Numbered from the stretch's first letter, positions 9,254 to 18,496 are shown. The stretch: 64,000 bases of DNA from Blastopirellula sediminis (GCF_020966755.1 NZ_JAJKFT010000010.1:2382720-2446719), one strand, 5' to 3'. Notes: generated from the letters alone by a model not told the origin. Translations and numbers: made by a program.

Positions 9254-9865
9254 CTAAATCGTCACACGGAGAAAGCCGACGACGACTGGGCCGCGGAAAA
9301 CCAACACGCCCATGTCGTTGACGTTCATCTGTCGGAATAGTTCGTATTCCCAGACGTCCACTTCTTCCTGCTTGCCATCTTCGTGTTCGAAGGTGACGTG
9401 ATAGTACTGGGATCGCCTACCGGAGGTGCGCTTCGAGAGGATGATCGCGGGCATCTTGATCGCAGAGGAGTTGCGGTACGTCCGAATCGTTTGGACGCTC
9501 TTCGCCAACGCATAGGCGAACAGAATTAGGAAACCGCCGAAGAGCGGAAGGCCGATCGCCCAAAACGGCCAGGCCTGAGCCTCCTTCAGCCCAAAATAAA
9601 TCATTACGCCGATGAAGGCGACGCAGAGCGCGGCCTGGGCGACGGCAAGCAGGTAAAGCCCGAACGGCGAGTAGAGAGCCACCTTCTCCTTGCCGCTCAT
9701 CACGTTCCGATATCCGCGTGTATTTTTAATGCGGTTAAAGATCTTCGTCCGTGGCTGACCTGGCGCCGGGGTCGTGGCGGACGCCGGCAAGTTCGCGCCG
9801 CAACTTTGGCAACGGTCAGCATCGGCCGAGACGTCAGCGCTGCACTTGTCGCACTTCATCGCCAT
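9254..9865 (-). CDS. zinc-ribbon membrane protein, paralogue 4 of 4
   Basis: 203 residues. An N-terminal zinc ribbon (CDKCSADVSADADRCQSCG) gives four cysteines in two C-x2-C pairs. A linker carries RTKIFNRIKNTRGY. Two hydrophobic helices follow at about residues 66-120. The C-terminal domain (AIILSKRTSG, YYHVTFEHEDGKQEEVDVWE, GVLVFRGPVVVGF) resembles DUF2500 proteins by pattern, which is an inference. It is last in a run of four paralogues with short gaps, likely one operon. Family function is unknown. Confidence 0.75.
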   Translation of the reverse strand: MAMKCDKCSADVSADADRCQSCGANLPASATTPAPGQPRTKIFNRIKNTRGYRNVMSGKEKVALYSPFGLYLLAVAQAALCVAFIGVMIYFGLKEAQAWPFWAIGLPLFGGFLILFAYALAKSVQTIRTYRNSSAIKMPAIILSKRTSGRRSQYYHVTFEHEDGKQEEVDVWEYELFRQMNVNDMGVLVFRGPVVVGFLRVTI

Positions 9866-9898
9866 GTTGCCGTAGAGGACGTTGTGATTGAGGAATCG

Positions 9899-10501
9899 TT
9901 ACATCGCGACGCGACGAAAGCCGACGGCGACTGGACCGCGGCGAATCAAAACGCCGGCGTCCTCTTCGGCCAGCTTACCGAACAGGCTTTGTTCCCAGAT
10001 CGGGAATTCGTCCCGCTCCCCACTTTCGTACTCGAACGTCGCGAAGTAGTGAGCAAGGGTTCCCCGTTTGCCGCGCATTTCGACCCGCTTGGAAGTGATG
10101 ATCGCCGGGACCGGAGTCGCTTCGGCGGAAGCGTACGAGTAGGTCGTCGTACCTGATTTCATCAGCCCAAAGATGCCGATCGCCAGCATGAACAGAGGAA
10201 AGACGCACATCGGCCCTGCGACTAGGGCGAAGATGAACGTCATGAAGCCTGCAGCGCAGCAAAAGAAAGCCAAGAAGCCTGTTTGGAAGAAGAGGGCCGT
10301 CGGCACGGCAGGCGTATCAAGCCCTTGACCAATCGCCGCCGCTTGGTACTCGGCTGAAGATTTGATCCGCTGGAAGATTTCGCTGCGAGAGGGAACTGGC
10401 GCAGACGCCGGAACCAGCGGCGCACGGGGAACGTGCGAACCGCAGAACTCGCAACGTTCTGATTCGGGAGGAATGTCGGCGCTACAGCTTTCGCATTTCA
10501 T
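9899..10501 (-). CDS. zinc-ribbon membrane protein, paralogue 3 of 4
   Basis: 200 residues with the architecture of its neighbours: zinc ribbon CESCSADIPPESERCEFCG, an EIFQRIKSSAEY linker, two membrane helices (about 72-120), then a beta-rich domain with AIITSKRVEMRG, YFATFEYESGERDEFPIWE and GVLIRRGPVAVGF. The gap to the next paralogue is 33 bases. The ribbon and the C-terminal domain are conserved across the set, while the membrane part has diverged most. Confidence 0.75.
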   Translation of the reverse strand: MKCESCSADIPPESERCEFCGSHVPRAPLVPASAPVPSRSEIFQRIKSSAEYQAAAIGQGLDTPAVPTALFFQTGFLAFFCCAAGFMTFIFALVAGPMCVFPLFMLAIGIFGLMKSGTTTYSYASAEATPVPAIITSKRVEMRGKRGTLAHYFATFEYESGERDEFPIWEQSLFGKLAEEDAGVLIRRGPVAVGFRRVAM

Positions 10502-10525
10502 GACGGCTTAGGATAATTGAATTTG

Positions 10526-11152
10526 TCAGGAGAGAGAACGATAAAGCGTGACGCAACGGAAGTCTGTGGCGACCCGACCGTGGCGAAATAGCACGCCTGC
10601 CTCTTGGTTGGCGAGTTGTCGGAATAAACCGGGATCCCAGACCGATAGCTCTTGGCGGCGGCCATCTTCAAATTCAAAGGTCACGAACTGGCAGGTCACC
10701 TGCTTTTGTCTCCCTCGTACTTCTTGTCGTTTGTTCACGACGATCGCCGGCGACATCTGTGCTAACGACTTTGGAGCGGTTGGAATTGGCGGAAGCTTGG
10801 CGGTCATCGCCAGGCCCAGGATCACCACAATCGCCAGGATCGCAATCGGGATCACGAAGTAAGGTCCGATCGCGAACGCCAAATAGATGAGGAAGGCGAC
10901 GAAATAATAGCAGTACGTCACTGGAGACAACACGCGGCGCCATTCTTCCTGCCGATTCGGCGGACGTTTGCGGCGACGATTCTGCGCGAGATCGCTGAAC
11001 TGGGGTGAGTTTTTGATGCAGGCGAAAATCTGCTCGCGAAGACCAACATTCCGCTGTCCGATCGATGGCGACTCCTGTTCGACGTACGAACCGCAGTACT
11101 CGCATTGAAGCGAGTGGGGAGCGACGTCGGCGCTGCAACTTGCACATTTCAT
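10526..11152 (-). CDS. zinc-ribbon membrane protein, paralogue 2 of 4
   Basis: 208 residues from the ATG at 11152, which places the start exactly at the conserved MKCxSCxAD of the other three copies. An in-frame ATG at 11176 would add eight residues and overlap the preceding gene. Zinc ribbon CASCSADVAPHSLQCEYCG; REQIFACIKNSPQF linker; two hydrophobic helices about residues 88-130; C-terminal domain with AIVVNKRQEVRG, QFVTFEFEDGRRQELSVWD and GVLFRHGRVATDF. Confidence 0.75.
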   Translation of the reverse strand: MKCASCSADVAPHSLQCEYCGSYVEQESPSIGQRNVGLREQIFACIKNSPQFSDLAQNRRRKRPPNRQEEWRRVLSPVTYCYYFVAFLIYLAFAIGPYFVIPIAILAIVVILGLAMTAKLPPIPTAPKSLAQMSPAIVVNKRQEVRGRQKQVTCQFVTFEFEDGRRQELSVWDPGLFRQLANQEAGVLFRHGRVATDFRCVTLYRSLS

Positions 11153-11172
11153 GAGAATCGACCTCCGCCGAT

Positions 11173-11865
11173 TCAAACAGTTACCAGGTCAAAGTCGGCC
11201 GCGTAGTCGGCGCGGGAAAAGAGGACCCCGGCGTCTTGCTCGGCGATGCGTCCGTACATGGTGTCGTACCAGAGAGCGTACTCTTTCCGCTGGCCATCTT
11301 CCAATTCAAACGTGACGAAGTATTGCGTTCGCGCCGATTCGCCCCAGACATGCGTCCGCTTGGCGATCGCGATCGCCGGTTGGACTTCGACCGGGGCTTT
11401 TTCGAGCTCTTCCTGTTTCTTGAAGATGGCGGAGAAAACGTGGTTGCCAAAACTTCGGACGACGATTCCCAGCGTCATGCTGACGAACAGCATGAACAAG
11501 ATCAGCCCGCCGACGAGGAGCAAGCCGATTGGCAGTGCTGACGACGGACTGAGCGACGATCCGGCGAACATGATAAAGCCGAACAAGAGAACGAAGCCAA
11601 TCGGCACGACGATCGCCATCGCGATTTTGCCGACCAAGAGGTAGGAGAAAACGTTGAACAGCGTTTTCGAGGCGGTGCTTGGCTTCGGCACCTTGGCGAT
11701 TCGCTCGGGAGTTTGTCCCTCCAAGAACTGCGGCGAAGCTTTGATGCGCGCAAAGATCTCGGCGCGGCTTTGCCGTTGCGGCATGGGGAGTTCAAACTGG
11801 CCCCCGCAGTAATGGCAAAACCGGGCTTCGGCCGGCGAATCGGCGCCACAGCTCGTGCACTTCAA
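11173..11865 (-). CDS. zinc-ribbon membrane protein, paralogue 1 of 4
   Basis: 230 residues, first and longest of the four. Zinc ribbon CTSCGADSPAEARFCHYCG, linker RAEIFARIKASPQF, two hydrophobic helices (about residues 75-150) and C-terminal domain with AIAIAKRTHVWG, YFVTFELEDGQRKEYALWY and GVLFSRADYAADF. The linker is the best-kept element apart from the ribbon and the last domain. Tandem duplication with divergence is clear; the role is unknown. Confidence 0.75.
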   Translation of the reverse strand: MKCTSCGADSPAEARFCHYCGGQFELPMPQRQSRAEIFARIKASPQFLEGQTPERIAKVPKPSTASKTLFNVFSYLLVGKIAMAIVVPIGFVLLFGFIMFAGSSLSPSSALPIGLLLVGGLILFMLFVSMTLGIVVRSFGNHVFSAIFKKQEELEKAPVEVQPAIAIAKRTHVWGESARTQYFVTFELEDGQRKEYALWYDTMYGRIAEQDAGVLFSRADYAADFDLVTV

Positions 11866-11980
11866 GGAAACTCTTCTCCGTCGTCCCCAGGTGATATTCT
11901 TCGTGAATTCGTCATCGTATTCGCTGGCGGCGGAGAAATCTTGGCCCCTGGGGCGGAATTTGCCAGCTCCAAAGCGGACA

Positions 11981-12006
11981 TTTCGCCCTCTCGATTTCGC
12001 TATAAT
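11981..12006 (+). promoter_or_regulatory. candidate promoter for the fhcB-like gene
   Basis: A perfect TATAAT at 12001-12006 lies 38 bases before the TTG start. The best upstream hexamer, TTTCGC at 11981, is poorly spaced (14 bases), so the -35 is weak or absent. Confidence 0.35.
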
Positions 12007-12044
12007 GGCGGATCAAAACCTACGGAAAGCGGTCAGGAATCCCT

Positions 12045-13286
12045 TTGAACAAGCCCACCACCTTCGCCGACGTCGTCTGTTGCGGTTGCAGCTGTCTGTG
12101 CGACGACCTGCAAGTTGTCGTTGACGCCAATCGCGTCACGCAGCTGACGCCTGTTTGTCCGCATGCGAGCAGCTACTTTGCCGTGACCGGCGCTGCGGCC
12201 GATTGCCGAATCGACGGGAAGGAAGTGTCGCTGGAGCAGGGGATCTCCGCCGCGGGCAAGATGTTGGACGCCGCCAAGGCGCCGCTGTTGTTGGGGTTGG
12301 GAGAGATGACGATCGATGGGCAACGAGCGGCGCTCGACTGGGCCGATCGATTGGGCGCCTATGTCGATGCCGGCAATCCGGCCGAGCCCGACCCGAGCGG
12401 TGTGGTCCTGCAGTCGACCGGGATGATCACCGCGACGCTGGGGGAAATCCGCGATCGGGCCGACGTGATCTTGTTCTGGAACGCCGATCCCCAGACGACG
12501 CAGCCGCGCTATATGGAGCGATTCGCTCTGGATGCGGCCGGACGATTTATAGGCGGTTCACGCACGGCCATGGCGATTGATGAGGCGGCGACGGCGACTT
12601 CTGCGCGAGCGGAACTCTTTTGCGAGTCGCCAGTCTCGGCGAACCTGGAATTCGCCCACGCGCTGCTGGCGCTCGCCCGTGGCAAAACCATCGACCGTGA
12701 GCGTCTCGCTGCGTTTCCGCAGATCGAACAGATTCATGCGCAGCTGGCGGCCGCCAACTACGCCGCGATTATCTGCGGGCCGAAGTTTTACGGCGGCGCC
12801 GATGGGGCGGCGATTCTGGAAACGTTGGCCGATTACGTGCGGGAACTGAACCGGGCCAACCGGGCGATCATCTCGCTGCTGAAGAGCGGGCCCAACTGGA
12901 TCGGCGCGGCGGAGTCGATCGCCTGGCGAACCGGCTATCCGAGCCCTGTCCGTTTCGCTGCCGATGGCCCGGCGTTTGATCCGACCGGATTTCGCGCCGC
13001 GAAGCTTTTGGCGCGCGGTGAAGTCGACACGATCGTTCGCTTTGACGGAGATTGGTTGAAGGCCACGCCGCCGGAGATGTTGGCGGCGCTGGAGAAGTTG
13101 CCGACTATATCGTTTGGCTGGAGCGATTTTGACGTGCCGGCGAAGGTGGCGTTCCGCGTCGCCAAGCCAGGCGTCGAGTGCGGGGGAAGCATGCACCGGA
13201 TGGACGACGTCCCGCTGCCGCTGACGCCGGTGTTGTCGACGAAAAGAAAGACGACGGAAGCGATCATTCGGCAGTTGATCGGTTAG
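12045..13286 (+). CDS. fhcB: formylmethanofuran dehydrogenase subunit B-like protein (C1 transfer)
   Basis: 413 residues starting with TTG; AGGAA lies six bases upstream. The N-terminal cysteine cluster FADVVCCGCSCLCDDLQV plus a later VCPHAS is the iron-sulfur-like signature of FwdB/FhcB proteins. The rest resembles the molybdopterin-dependent oxidoreductase fold of that subunit (ILFWNADPQTTQPRYMERF, ICGPKFYGGADG). In planctomycetes and methylotrophs the Fhc complex works in tetrahydromethanopterin-linked formaldehyde oxidation, releasing formate. Subunits A, C and D are not in this window, so the gene is separated from its partners here. The last glycine codon and the stop lie inside the repeat at 13281. 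Confidence 0.8.
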   Translation: MNKPTTFADVVCCGCSCLCDDLQVVVDANRVTQLTPVCPHASSYFAVTGAAADCRIDGKEVSLEQGISAAGKMLDAAKAPLLLGLGEMTIDGQRAALDWADRLGAYVDAGNPAEPDPSGVVLQSTGMITATLGEIRDRADVILFWNADPQTTQPRYMERFALDAAGRFIGGSRTAMAIDEAATATSARAELFCESPVSANLEFAHALLALARGKTIDRERLAAFPQIEQIHAQLAAANYAAIICGPKFYGGADGAAILETLADYVRELNRANRAIISLLKSGPNWIGAAESIAWRTGYPSPVRFAADGPAFDPTGFRAAKLLARGEVDTIVRFDGDWLKATPPEMLAALEKLPTISFGWSDFDVPAKVAFRVAKPGVECGGSMHRMDDVPLPLTPVLSTKRKTTEAIIRQLIG

Positions 13287-13329
13287 CCGCGATAGCTGAC
13301 GCTATCGGGGCGGCGCAGCCGCTGGAAGC
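13281..13329 (-). repeat. two-hairpin intergenic repeat, copy 2 (inverted)
   Basis: Reading the minus strand, GCTTCC is followed by hairpin GCGGC-TGC-GCCGC, hairpin CGATAGC-GTCA-GCTATCG and CGGCTAACC. It is the inverted mate of 13419-13470, with 89 bases between. It overlaps the end of the fhcB-like gene: GGT-TAG of the CDS is part of the repeat end GGTTAGCC. Confidence 0.65.
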
Positions 13330-13418
13330 ATTAGGTCTCGGTTGGCGCCGAAGGGAGAATGGCTACTTCTTGCGGATTTGAAGTGGCGAACGCCGGAGTG
13401 GGCCAATCTCGGATTGAT

Positions 13419-13470
13419 GCTTCCTGCCGACTTTGTCGGCCCAGATAGCGGGAGCTATCTGGGCTAACCT
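13419..13470 (+). repeat. two-hairpin intergenic repeat, copy 3
   Basis: GCTTCCT then hairpin GCCGAC-TTT-GTCGGC and hairpin AGATAGC-GGGA-GCTATCT, ending in GGGCTAACCT. Against copy 1, paired positions change together: T:A to C:G in stem one, and C:G to A:T plus A:T to T:A in stem two. It lies just past the 3' end of the rlmI-like gene at 13487, so it may also serve as a 3'-end structure. Confidence 0.7.
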
Positions 13471-13486
13471 AATTGCGCGAGAGCTC

Positions 13487-14698
13487 TTACTCCACGCGGC
13501 AGATAAAGCACTTCAGGTACTGCGTTTCGGGGCAGGTGATCAGCGTCGGGTGATCGATCGCGGCGCTGCGCTGTTCCAGGATTTGGATGTCGCGGCCGCT
13601 CTTTTGCGCGACGCCGAGCAGCGTCATCTGGAAATCATCGCGCGAGACGTTGCCGGAGCAGCTGCACGTGACCAGGATGCCGCCGGGGTTGAGCAGGGCG
13701 ACCCCTTGGCGATTGACGTGGTAGTACGCCTTCAGCGCTTCGTTGATGTTGCGGCGGGTCTTGGTGAACTTCGGCGGGTCGAGGATCACCGCGTCGAACT
13801 TTTCGCCGGCGTCGACGAGCGTCTTCAGATGGTCAAACGCATCGACCGATTCGAAGCGGGCGTTGGTGATGCCGTTTCGTTCGGCATTGCGGCGGGCCAG
13901 TTCGATCGCGCGGTCGCTGCCGTCGATCCCGATCACTTCGCTCGCTCCACCCAGCTTTGCCGCGGCGAGGCTAAAGCCGCCGCTGTAGCAGAACATGTCG
14001 AGAACGCGACGTCCCGAAAAGTAGCGAGCCGCAGCGACGCGGTTTTCGCGCTGATCGAGATAGAAGCCAGTCTTCTGTCCGCCGGAGAGATCGAGTTCGA
14101 ACTCAATCCCGTTTTCCGAGATGAAGATCGGTTCGCTCGGAACTTCTCCTTGCAGAACCTGCGGTTCGATGGTGATCCCTTCCGCCTTTTGCACGCCTGC
14201 TTCGCCGCGCATCGAGATGCTCTTTGGTGCGATCAACTCGTTCAGTGCGGCAACGATCACGTCGAGACGCTTCTCCATCGCCAGCGCGTTGACTTGCAGC
14301 ACGACATGTCCGGCGAAGTAATCGACGATCAGCCCACTCAGGCCGTCCGCTTCGCTATAGACCAAGCGGCAGCCGGCGTTTTCGTGGAACAAACCGAGTT
14401 GGCGACGCCCGTCGATCGCAGCGGCGAGCTTCCGTTTCCAGAAGTCGTCGGTCAGCGGCTCGTCGACGTTCCAGCTGTAAAGTCGCGCATTGATACGGCT
14501 CTTGCGATTGACCACGCCATAGGCGACGAAGCGACCATGATCGCCGACCAACTGCACGACGTCGCCGTCGGCGGCCGACGAATCGATCTTGTCGAACGCC
14601 GAGTGGAGAGCCCACGGATGGCGCCCGTACAGGGGCTGCGCCTTGCGCGGGAGCAGGACAGCCTTCGGAATGCCTTCGACGGGAAGTTGTTGCGCCAT
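13487..14698 (-). CDS. rlmI: RlmI-like 23S rRNA m5C methyltransferase
   Basis: 403 residues. An N-terminal PUA-like region (residues about 10-80: LPRKAQPLYGRHPWALHS) precedes a Rossmann methyltransferase. The S-adenosylmethionine loop is VLDMFCYSGGFSLAAAKLGG, the acidic strand VIGIDGSDRAIELARRN, and the catalytic region VILDPPKFTK with TCSCSGNVSRDDF. This is the COG1092/RlmI class, which methylates C1962 of 23S rRNA in E. coli. Length is typical. It follows gltX by 18 bases on the same strand, so co-transcription is likely. The exact target base is inferred from the family. Confidence 0.88.
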   Translation of the reverse strand: MAQQLPVEGIPKAVLLPRKAQPLYGRHPWALHSAFDKIDSSAADGDVVQLVGDHGRFVAYGVVNRKSRINARLYSWNVDEPLTDDFWKRKLAAAIDGRRQLGLFHENAGCRLVYSEADGLSGLIVDYFAGHVVLQVNALAMEKRLDVIVAALNELIAPKSISMRGEAGVQKAEGITIEPQVLQGEVPSEPIFISENGIEFELDLSGGQKTGFYLDQRENRVAAARYFSGRRVLDMFCYSGGFSLAAAKLGGASEVIGIDGSDRAIELARRNAERNGITNARFESVDAFDHLKTLVDAGEKFDAVILDPPKFTKTRRNINEALKAYYHVNRQGVALLNPGGILVTCSCSGNVSRDDFQMTLLGVAQKSGRDIQILEQRSAAIDHPTLITCPETQYLKCFICRVE

Positions 14699-14716
14699 TG
14701 CGGTTGCGTTGCGACG

Positions 14717-16294
14717 TTACGTCGCGTTCCTTTCTGCGGCCAGGGCCAGCGTGCGATCAATGCGGGCCAGGCACGAATCTTTCCCCAGAATGTCGAGACA
14801 GTCGAACAAACCGGGACCGACCCCTTGGCCGGTCGTAGCGATGCGGACAGCGTGAATGATATCTCCGATCTTGATTCCCTCGGCCGCGACGAAGTCTTGC
14901 ATCGTCTTGTCGAGCGTCGGCACGTCCCAAGTTTCGACCGCGGCGAGCGTGTCGCGGAACTTGGTCAATACGTCGAGCGATTGTGCGTCGCCGAGTCGTT
15001 TGGCGAACGCCTTTTCGTCGTACTTCATGTCGGCGTCAGCGACGAAGAAGTAGTCGGCGTAGGCGATGATGTCGCCAAGCACCTTCAAGCGATCGCCGCA
15101 CGCTTCGATGATGCGGGTCAGCTTCGGCCCAACTTCGCACGGCGCCGGATCAGCGACCAGGCCCGCCTTTTGCAGGAAGGGCAAACAAGCGGCGGTCTTC
15201 TGCTTCAGCGGCAGCTTCTGCATGTAGCGATCTTGGAACGCCCACAGCTTCTTGCAGTCGAAGCTGGCCGGCGCCTTGGTGACCCGTTCGAGCGAGAAGT
15301 TGGCGATCATCTCGTCGATCGACAGGTCTTCGGTCTTGTCGTCGAGCGACCAGCCGAGCAGAACCAGGTAATTCAAAATCGCTTCCGGCAGGTAACCGGT
15401 CAGCTCATAGAAGTCGACGATCACCGGATTGAACGTTTCGGCCGACGTGGTCAGGCCGATCTGCTGGGCGATCATTTCGCCATGCTCGTTCAATCGCTTG
15501 AAGTCGGCGTTCTTCAGATACTTGTCGAGCTTACGCTTGCTCAGCTTGTTCTTGCTCCCCGGTTCGGCGACGTAGGGCAAGTGAGCGTACTGCGGCAGTT
15601 CGTAGCCGAGCGATTGCCCGATGAAGATCTGACGCGGCGTGTTCGAGAGGTGCTCCTCCGCGCGAATCACGTGCGTGATCTTCAGATCGTGGTCGTCGAC
15701 GACGCTCGCCAGGTGATACAAGCAGGTGCCGTCGGCCCGCTGGATGACGTGGTCGTTTTCTTTGTTCCATTGGAACTCGACCGGTCCGCGGACGCTGTCG
15801 GTGAAGGCGCAGACCCCTTCGCGCGGCATCTTCAGGCGGACGACGAAGCTGCGACCTTCCGCTTCCCATTTGGCGCGGTCCGCTTCGGTCTCGGCCATGA
15901 AGGCGCGGCTGTATTGGAACGGACGCTTTTCGGCTTCGGCCGCTTTGCGTTCGGCGTCCAGCTCTTCCGGCGTCGCGTAGTCATAGTAGGCGTGACCGCT
16001 GTCGAGTAGCTGCTGGGCGGCCGCCTGATAGCGTTCGAGGCGTTGCGATTGGTAGTACGGCTCGTAGGGGCCGCCGACTTCGGGGCCTTCGTCCCAATCC
16101 ATGCCGAGCCAGCGGAAGCCGTGCAGAATCGGAGCGAGCGCTTCCTCGACGTTCCGCTGTTGGTCGGTATCGTCGATGCGCAAGATGAACTGTCCGCCGT
16201 GACGTTTGGCGAACAACCAGTTGAACAGCGCGGTGCGAACCCCGCCGATGTGGAGATATCCGGTCGGACTGGGAGCGAAGCGTGTGCGTACCAT
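14717..16294 (-). CDS. gltX: glutamyl-tRNA synthetase
   Basis: 525 residues of class I glutamyl-tRNA synthetase. The HIGH-type motif is in [20 protein letters not shown] at the N-terminus, the KMSKS-type motif is KNKLSKRKL near residue 250, and the intervening Glu/ATP-binding elements ([31 protein letters not shown]) are complete. The C-terminal helical anticodon-binding region is present. It charges tRNA-Glu, and in bacteria lacking GlnRS also tRNA-Gln; that cannot be decided from this window. It lies upstream of the rlmI-like gene and downstream of purF. Confidence 0.95.
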   Translation of the reverse strand: MVRTRFAPSPTGYLHIGGVRTALFNWLFAKRHGGQFILRIDDTDQQRNVEEALAPILHGFRWLGMDWDEGPEVGGPYEPYYQSQRLERYQAAAQQLLDSGHAYYDYATPEELDAERKAAEAEKRPFQYSRAFMAETEADRAKWEAEGRSFVVRLKMPREGVCAFTDSVRGPVEFQWNKENDHVIQRADGTCLYHLASVVDDHDLKITHVIRAEEHLSNTPRQIFIGQSLGYELPQYAHLPYVAEPGSKNKLSKRKLDKYLKNADFKRLNEHGEMIAQQIGLTTSAETFNPVIVDFYELTGYLPEAILNYLVLLGWSLDDKTEDLSIDEMIANFSLERVTKAPASFDCKKLWAFQDRYMQKLPLKQKTAACLPFLQKAGLVADPAPCEVGPKLTRIIEACGDRLKVLGDIIAYADYFFVADADMKYDEKAFAKRLGDAQSLDVLTKFRDTLAAVETWDVPTLDKTMQDFVAAEGIKIGDIIHAVRIATTGQGVGPGLFDCLDILGKDSCLARIDRTLALAAERNAT

Positions 16295-16396
16295 GGCGAT
16301 CTGCTATTGCGAACGGGAAGTCAAATCGAACCAACCAGCTTAAAGCGCCGGGCGGTCGCTCGCAAAGGGGCTAGCAGTTTGTGGCGGTGATCCACC

Positions 16397-16550
16397 GGGT
16401 GGCACTGCTGGCTTGTCCAGCAGTGTCTAAAGCGGCCGGAATCTAGATGAAAACTTGGCTCAACTTGACTTGGACCGGACGCCTGCCACAAGGTTCGGCC
16501 TCAATCGACTCAGATGCTGAACACTGCTGGGCAAGCCAGCAGTGCCACCC
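16397..16550. repeat. 30-bp inverted repeat pair (palindromic REPIN/MITE-like)
   Basis: Arms at 16397-16426 and 16521-16550 are inverted copies of a unit beginning GGGTGGCACTGCTGG, differing at one base inside the unit. Each arm is itself a hairpin (CACTGCTGG-CTTGT-CCAGCAGTG). Ninety-four bases lie between and no ORF is contained. The right arm ends four bases from the purF stop, so on the minus strand the structure directly follows purF and precedes gltX. No clear target-site duplication was seen. Confidence 0.8.
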
Positions 16551-16553
16551 GCA

Positions 16554-18152
16554 CTAAGTCGTCGAAATCGCTGGGCCGCGTCGTTCGTAGGTGCGGCCTT
16601 CGCTTCCGGCCAGGCTGTTTTCGACCGCCAGTTGGTACAAGCGTTCGCCAGCAGCGGTCGGATAGGCGCCGCTGATGCAGGCCTGGCAAAGTTCGCCGCC
16701 GGGGAGATTGACCGCACGGGCGATCGCTTCTCGCGGCAGGAAGCGAACCGAATCGGCGCCCAGCGCGATCGCCATTTCGGCTTGGGCTTCTTCGGTCAGT
16801 TGGCCGTCCGGTAGGAATTTCGGAGCGAACAGCTCGCCGATCGTCGACATGTCGATCCCGTAGAAGCAGGGAGCGATGATCGGCGGGCAGGCGACTCGGA
16901 CGTGAATTTCCTTCACGCCGCCGCGATCACGCAAGCGATCTAGCAGCACTCGCATCGTGGTGGAGCGAACGATCGAGTCTTCGACCAGGAAGACCCGCTT
17001 TCCTTCGAGCACTTCACGCAGCGGGGTGTATTTGACTTCGGCGGCGCGACGGCGCTGATTGCCGGTTTCGATGAAGGTACGGCCGGAGTAGCGATTGCGG
17101 ATCAAACCTTCGCGTGAAGGAATGCCGAGCTCGAACGCCATCGCGTCGGCGGCCGCTTTGCTGGTATCGGGAACCGGCACGACCAGCGTGTTTTCGTCGA
17201 TCGTCACGCGACCGTCGGCTCGTTCCATCTTCGCCAGTTCGACCCCCAGGTTGGTGCGGGTCACATAGACGCTTCGCTCATCCAGGGTGCTCGCGACGTT
17301 GGCGAAATAGATCCACTCGAAGAAGCAGTGAGCCTTGCGCGGCGACTCGGCAAACTTCTGAATCGCGAATTTGCCGCCAGAAATGGTGATCGCGTGGCCA
17401 GGCTCGAGCGATTTGATGCTTTCGGGCTCAAAGCCAAGGTTCAGCAGCGCGACGCTTTCGCTGGCGGCGGCGAACATCGGCCCTTCGATCGCGTAGCAGA
17501 GCGGCTTAATGCCGAGCGGATCGCGAGCGACCAGCATTTCCCCTTCGGCGTTGAGCATGACCAGGCTATAGGCCCCGTCAAATCGTTTGCTCGCATTGCG
17601 GAGCGCTTCGAAGAGGGACACCTTGCGTTCGCCGTTCATCTCACGGCTCAGCTCGTGCATGATGATTTCGGTGTCGGTCTCGCGGGCCAGGTGATGGTCG
17701 TTATCGGCCAGCAGGCGATCGCGGAGTTCATCGTAGTTGGCCAGCTGTCCATTGAAGGCGAAGCTGAACCATTTGTGTTTGATCAGGTGGTGCCGCTCGA
17801 ACGGCTGAGCGTAGCTCCGATCGTCCTGGCCGCAGGTCGCGTAACGGACGTGGCCGATCGCGGCGCACCCGGCGTATTCACGCATCAGGGCTTCGCTCTT
17901 GCCGCGATGGGACAAGCGGAAGACTTCGCGGACGGTGCCGATGTCGCGGTGGGTGTCGATCAGCTGGTTGCGACCCGGCTGGAACGAGGTCATACCGGCG
18001 GCAAGTTGGCCGCGGTTCTGGATATCGAGCAGCATCCGCGGCAAGAGCCGGGAGACATGGTCCGGTCCTTGGTCCGGGCAGAGCGGGCTGACTTCGTCGC
18101 TCGGGAGGTGATAAACGGCGGCGATCCCGCACTCGTGATAAAGCTCGCTCAT
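16554..18152 (-). CDS. purF: amidophosphoribosyltransferase
   Basis: 532 residues. The N-terminal nucleophile glutaminase begins at Cys8 ([15 protein letters not shown]), implying removal of a seven-residue propeptide. Glutamine-site elements include GHVRYATCG and [13 protein letters not shown]. The C-terminal phosphoribosyltransferase carries the PRPP loop [29 protein letters not shown] near the end matches the Cys-rich tail of B. subtilis-type enzymes that bind an iron-sulfur cluster. It catalyses the first committed step of purine synthesis (PRPP + glutamine to phosphoribosylamine). An inserted stretch after residue 16 ([14 protein letters not shown]) is longer than usual. Confidence 0.95.
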   Translation of the reverse strand: MSELYHECGIAAVYHLPSDEVSPLCPDQGPDHVSRLLPRMLLDIQNRGQLAAGMTSFQPGRNQLIDTHRDIGTVREVFRLSHRGKSEALMREYAGCAAIGHVRYATCGQDDRSYAQPFERHHLIKHKWFSFAFNGQLANYDELRDRLLADNDHHLARETDTEIIMHELSREMNGERKVSLFEALRNASKRFDGAYSLVMLNAEGEMLVARDPLGIKPLCYAIEGPMFAAASESVALLNLGFEPESIKSLEPGHAITISGGKFAIQKFAESPRKAHCFFEWIYFANVASTLDERSVYVTRTNLGVELAKMERADGRVTIDENTLVVPVPDTSKAAADAMAFELGIPSREGLIRNRYSGRTFIETGNQRRRAAEVKYTPLREVLEGKRVFLVEDSIVRSTTMRVLLDRLRDRGGVKEIHVRVACPPIIAPCFYGIDMSTIGELFAPKFLPDGQLTEEAQAEMAIALGADSVRFLPREAIARAVNLPGGELCQACISGAYPTAAGERLYQLAVENSLAGSEGRTYERRGPAISTT

Positions 18153-18496
18153 GAACGACTCGCGGTGAAAAACCCTTGCCGGACTTAGACTTGCGCCTGC
18201 GCATGCAACGCTGTCTACACAGAAAATCCTACTGAAAGAGGCGGGCTCTTTATTCTAGGATTCGCGCTCCAAAGACTCAACCGTCCTAAGAAGCGGATTT
18301 CCGCTTGTTAGCGAAGGAATTTCTCCCCCCAAATTGTGGCGGCGGCGAGTATGGAATCTCTATTTCACGGAATTAAAATGAATGCCATTGATTTTGCGCA
18401 CTAACTCGCAATAATCGTGGCCTCCCTGCCTTAGCGAAGTGCTGCCCAGCACAAAATATTTATCCCTCCTATTTTATTGCCTCGAAAGCCCCACCT
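18153..18496. other. divergent intergenic region between purF and DUF1559 gene
   Basis: 344 bases containing the 5' regions of both divergent genes. It becomes AT-rich from about 18350 on (for example ACGGAATTAAAATGAATG), a likely promoter zone for the DUF1559 gene. No riboswitch-like fold or ORF was recognised. Confidence 0.45.

Noticed and set aside
13433-16009. 858-residue plus-strand open frame
   Set aside because: It lies antisense to the rlmI-like gene and gltX, both with full catalytic motifs, and has no family features. It is a GC-codon-bias shadow.
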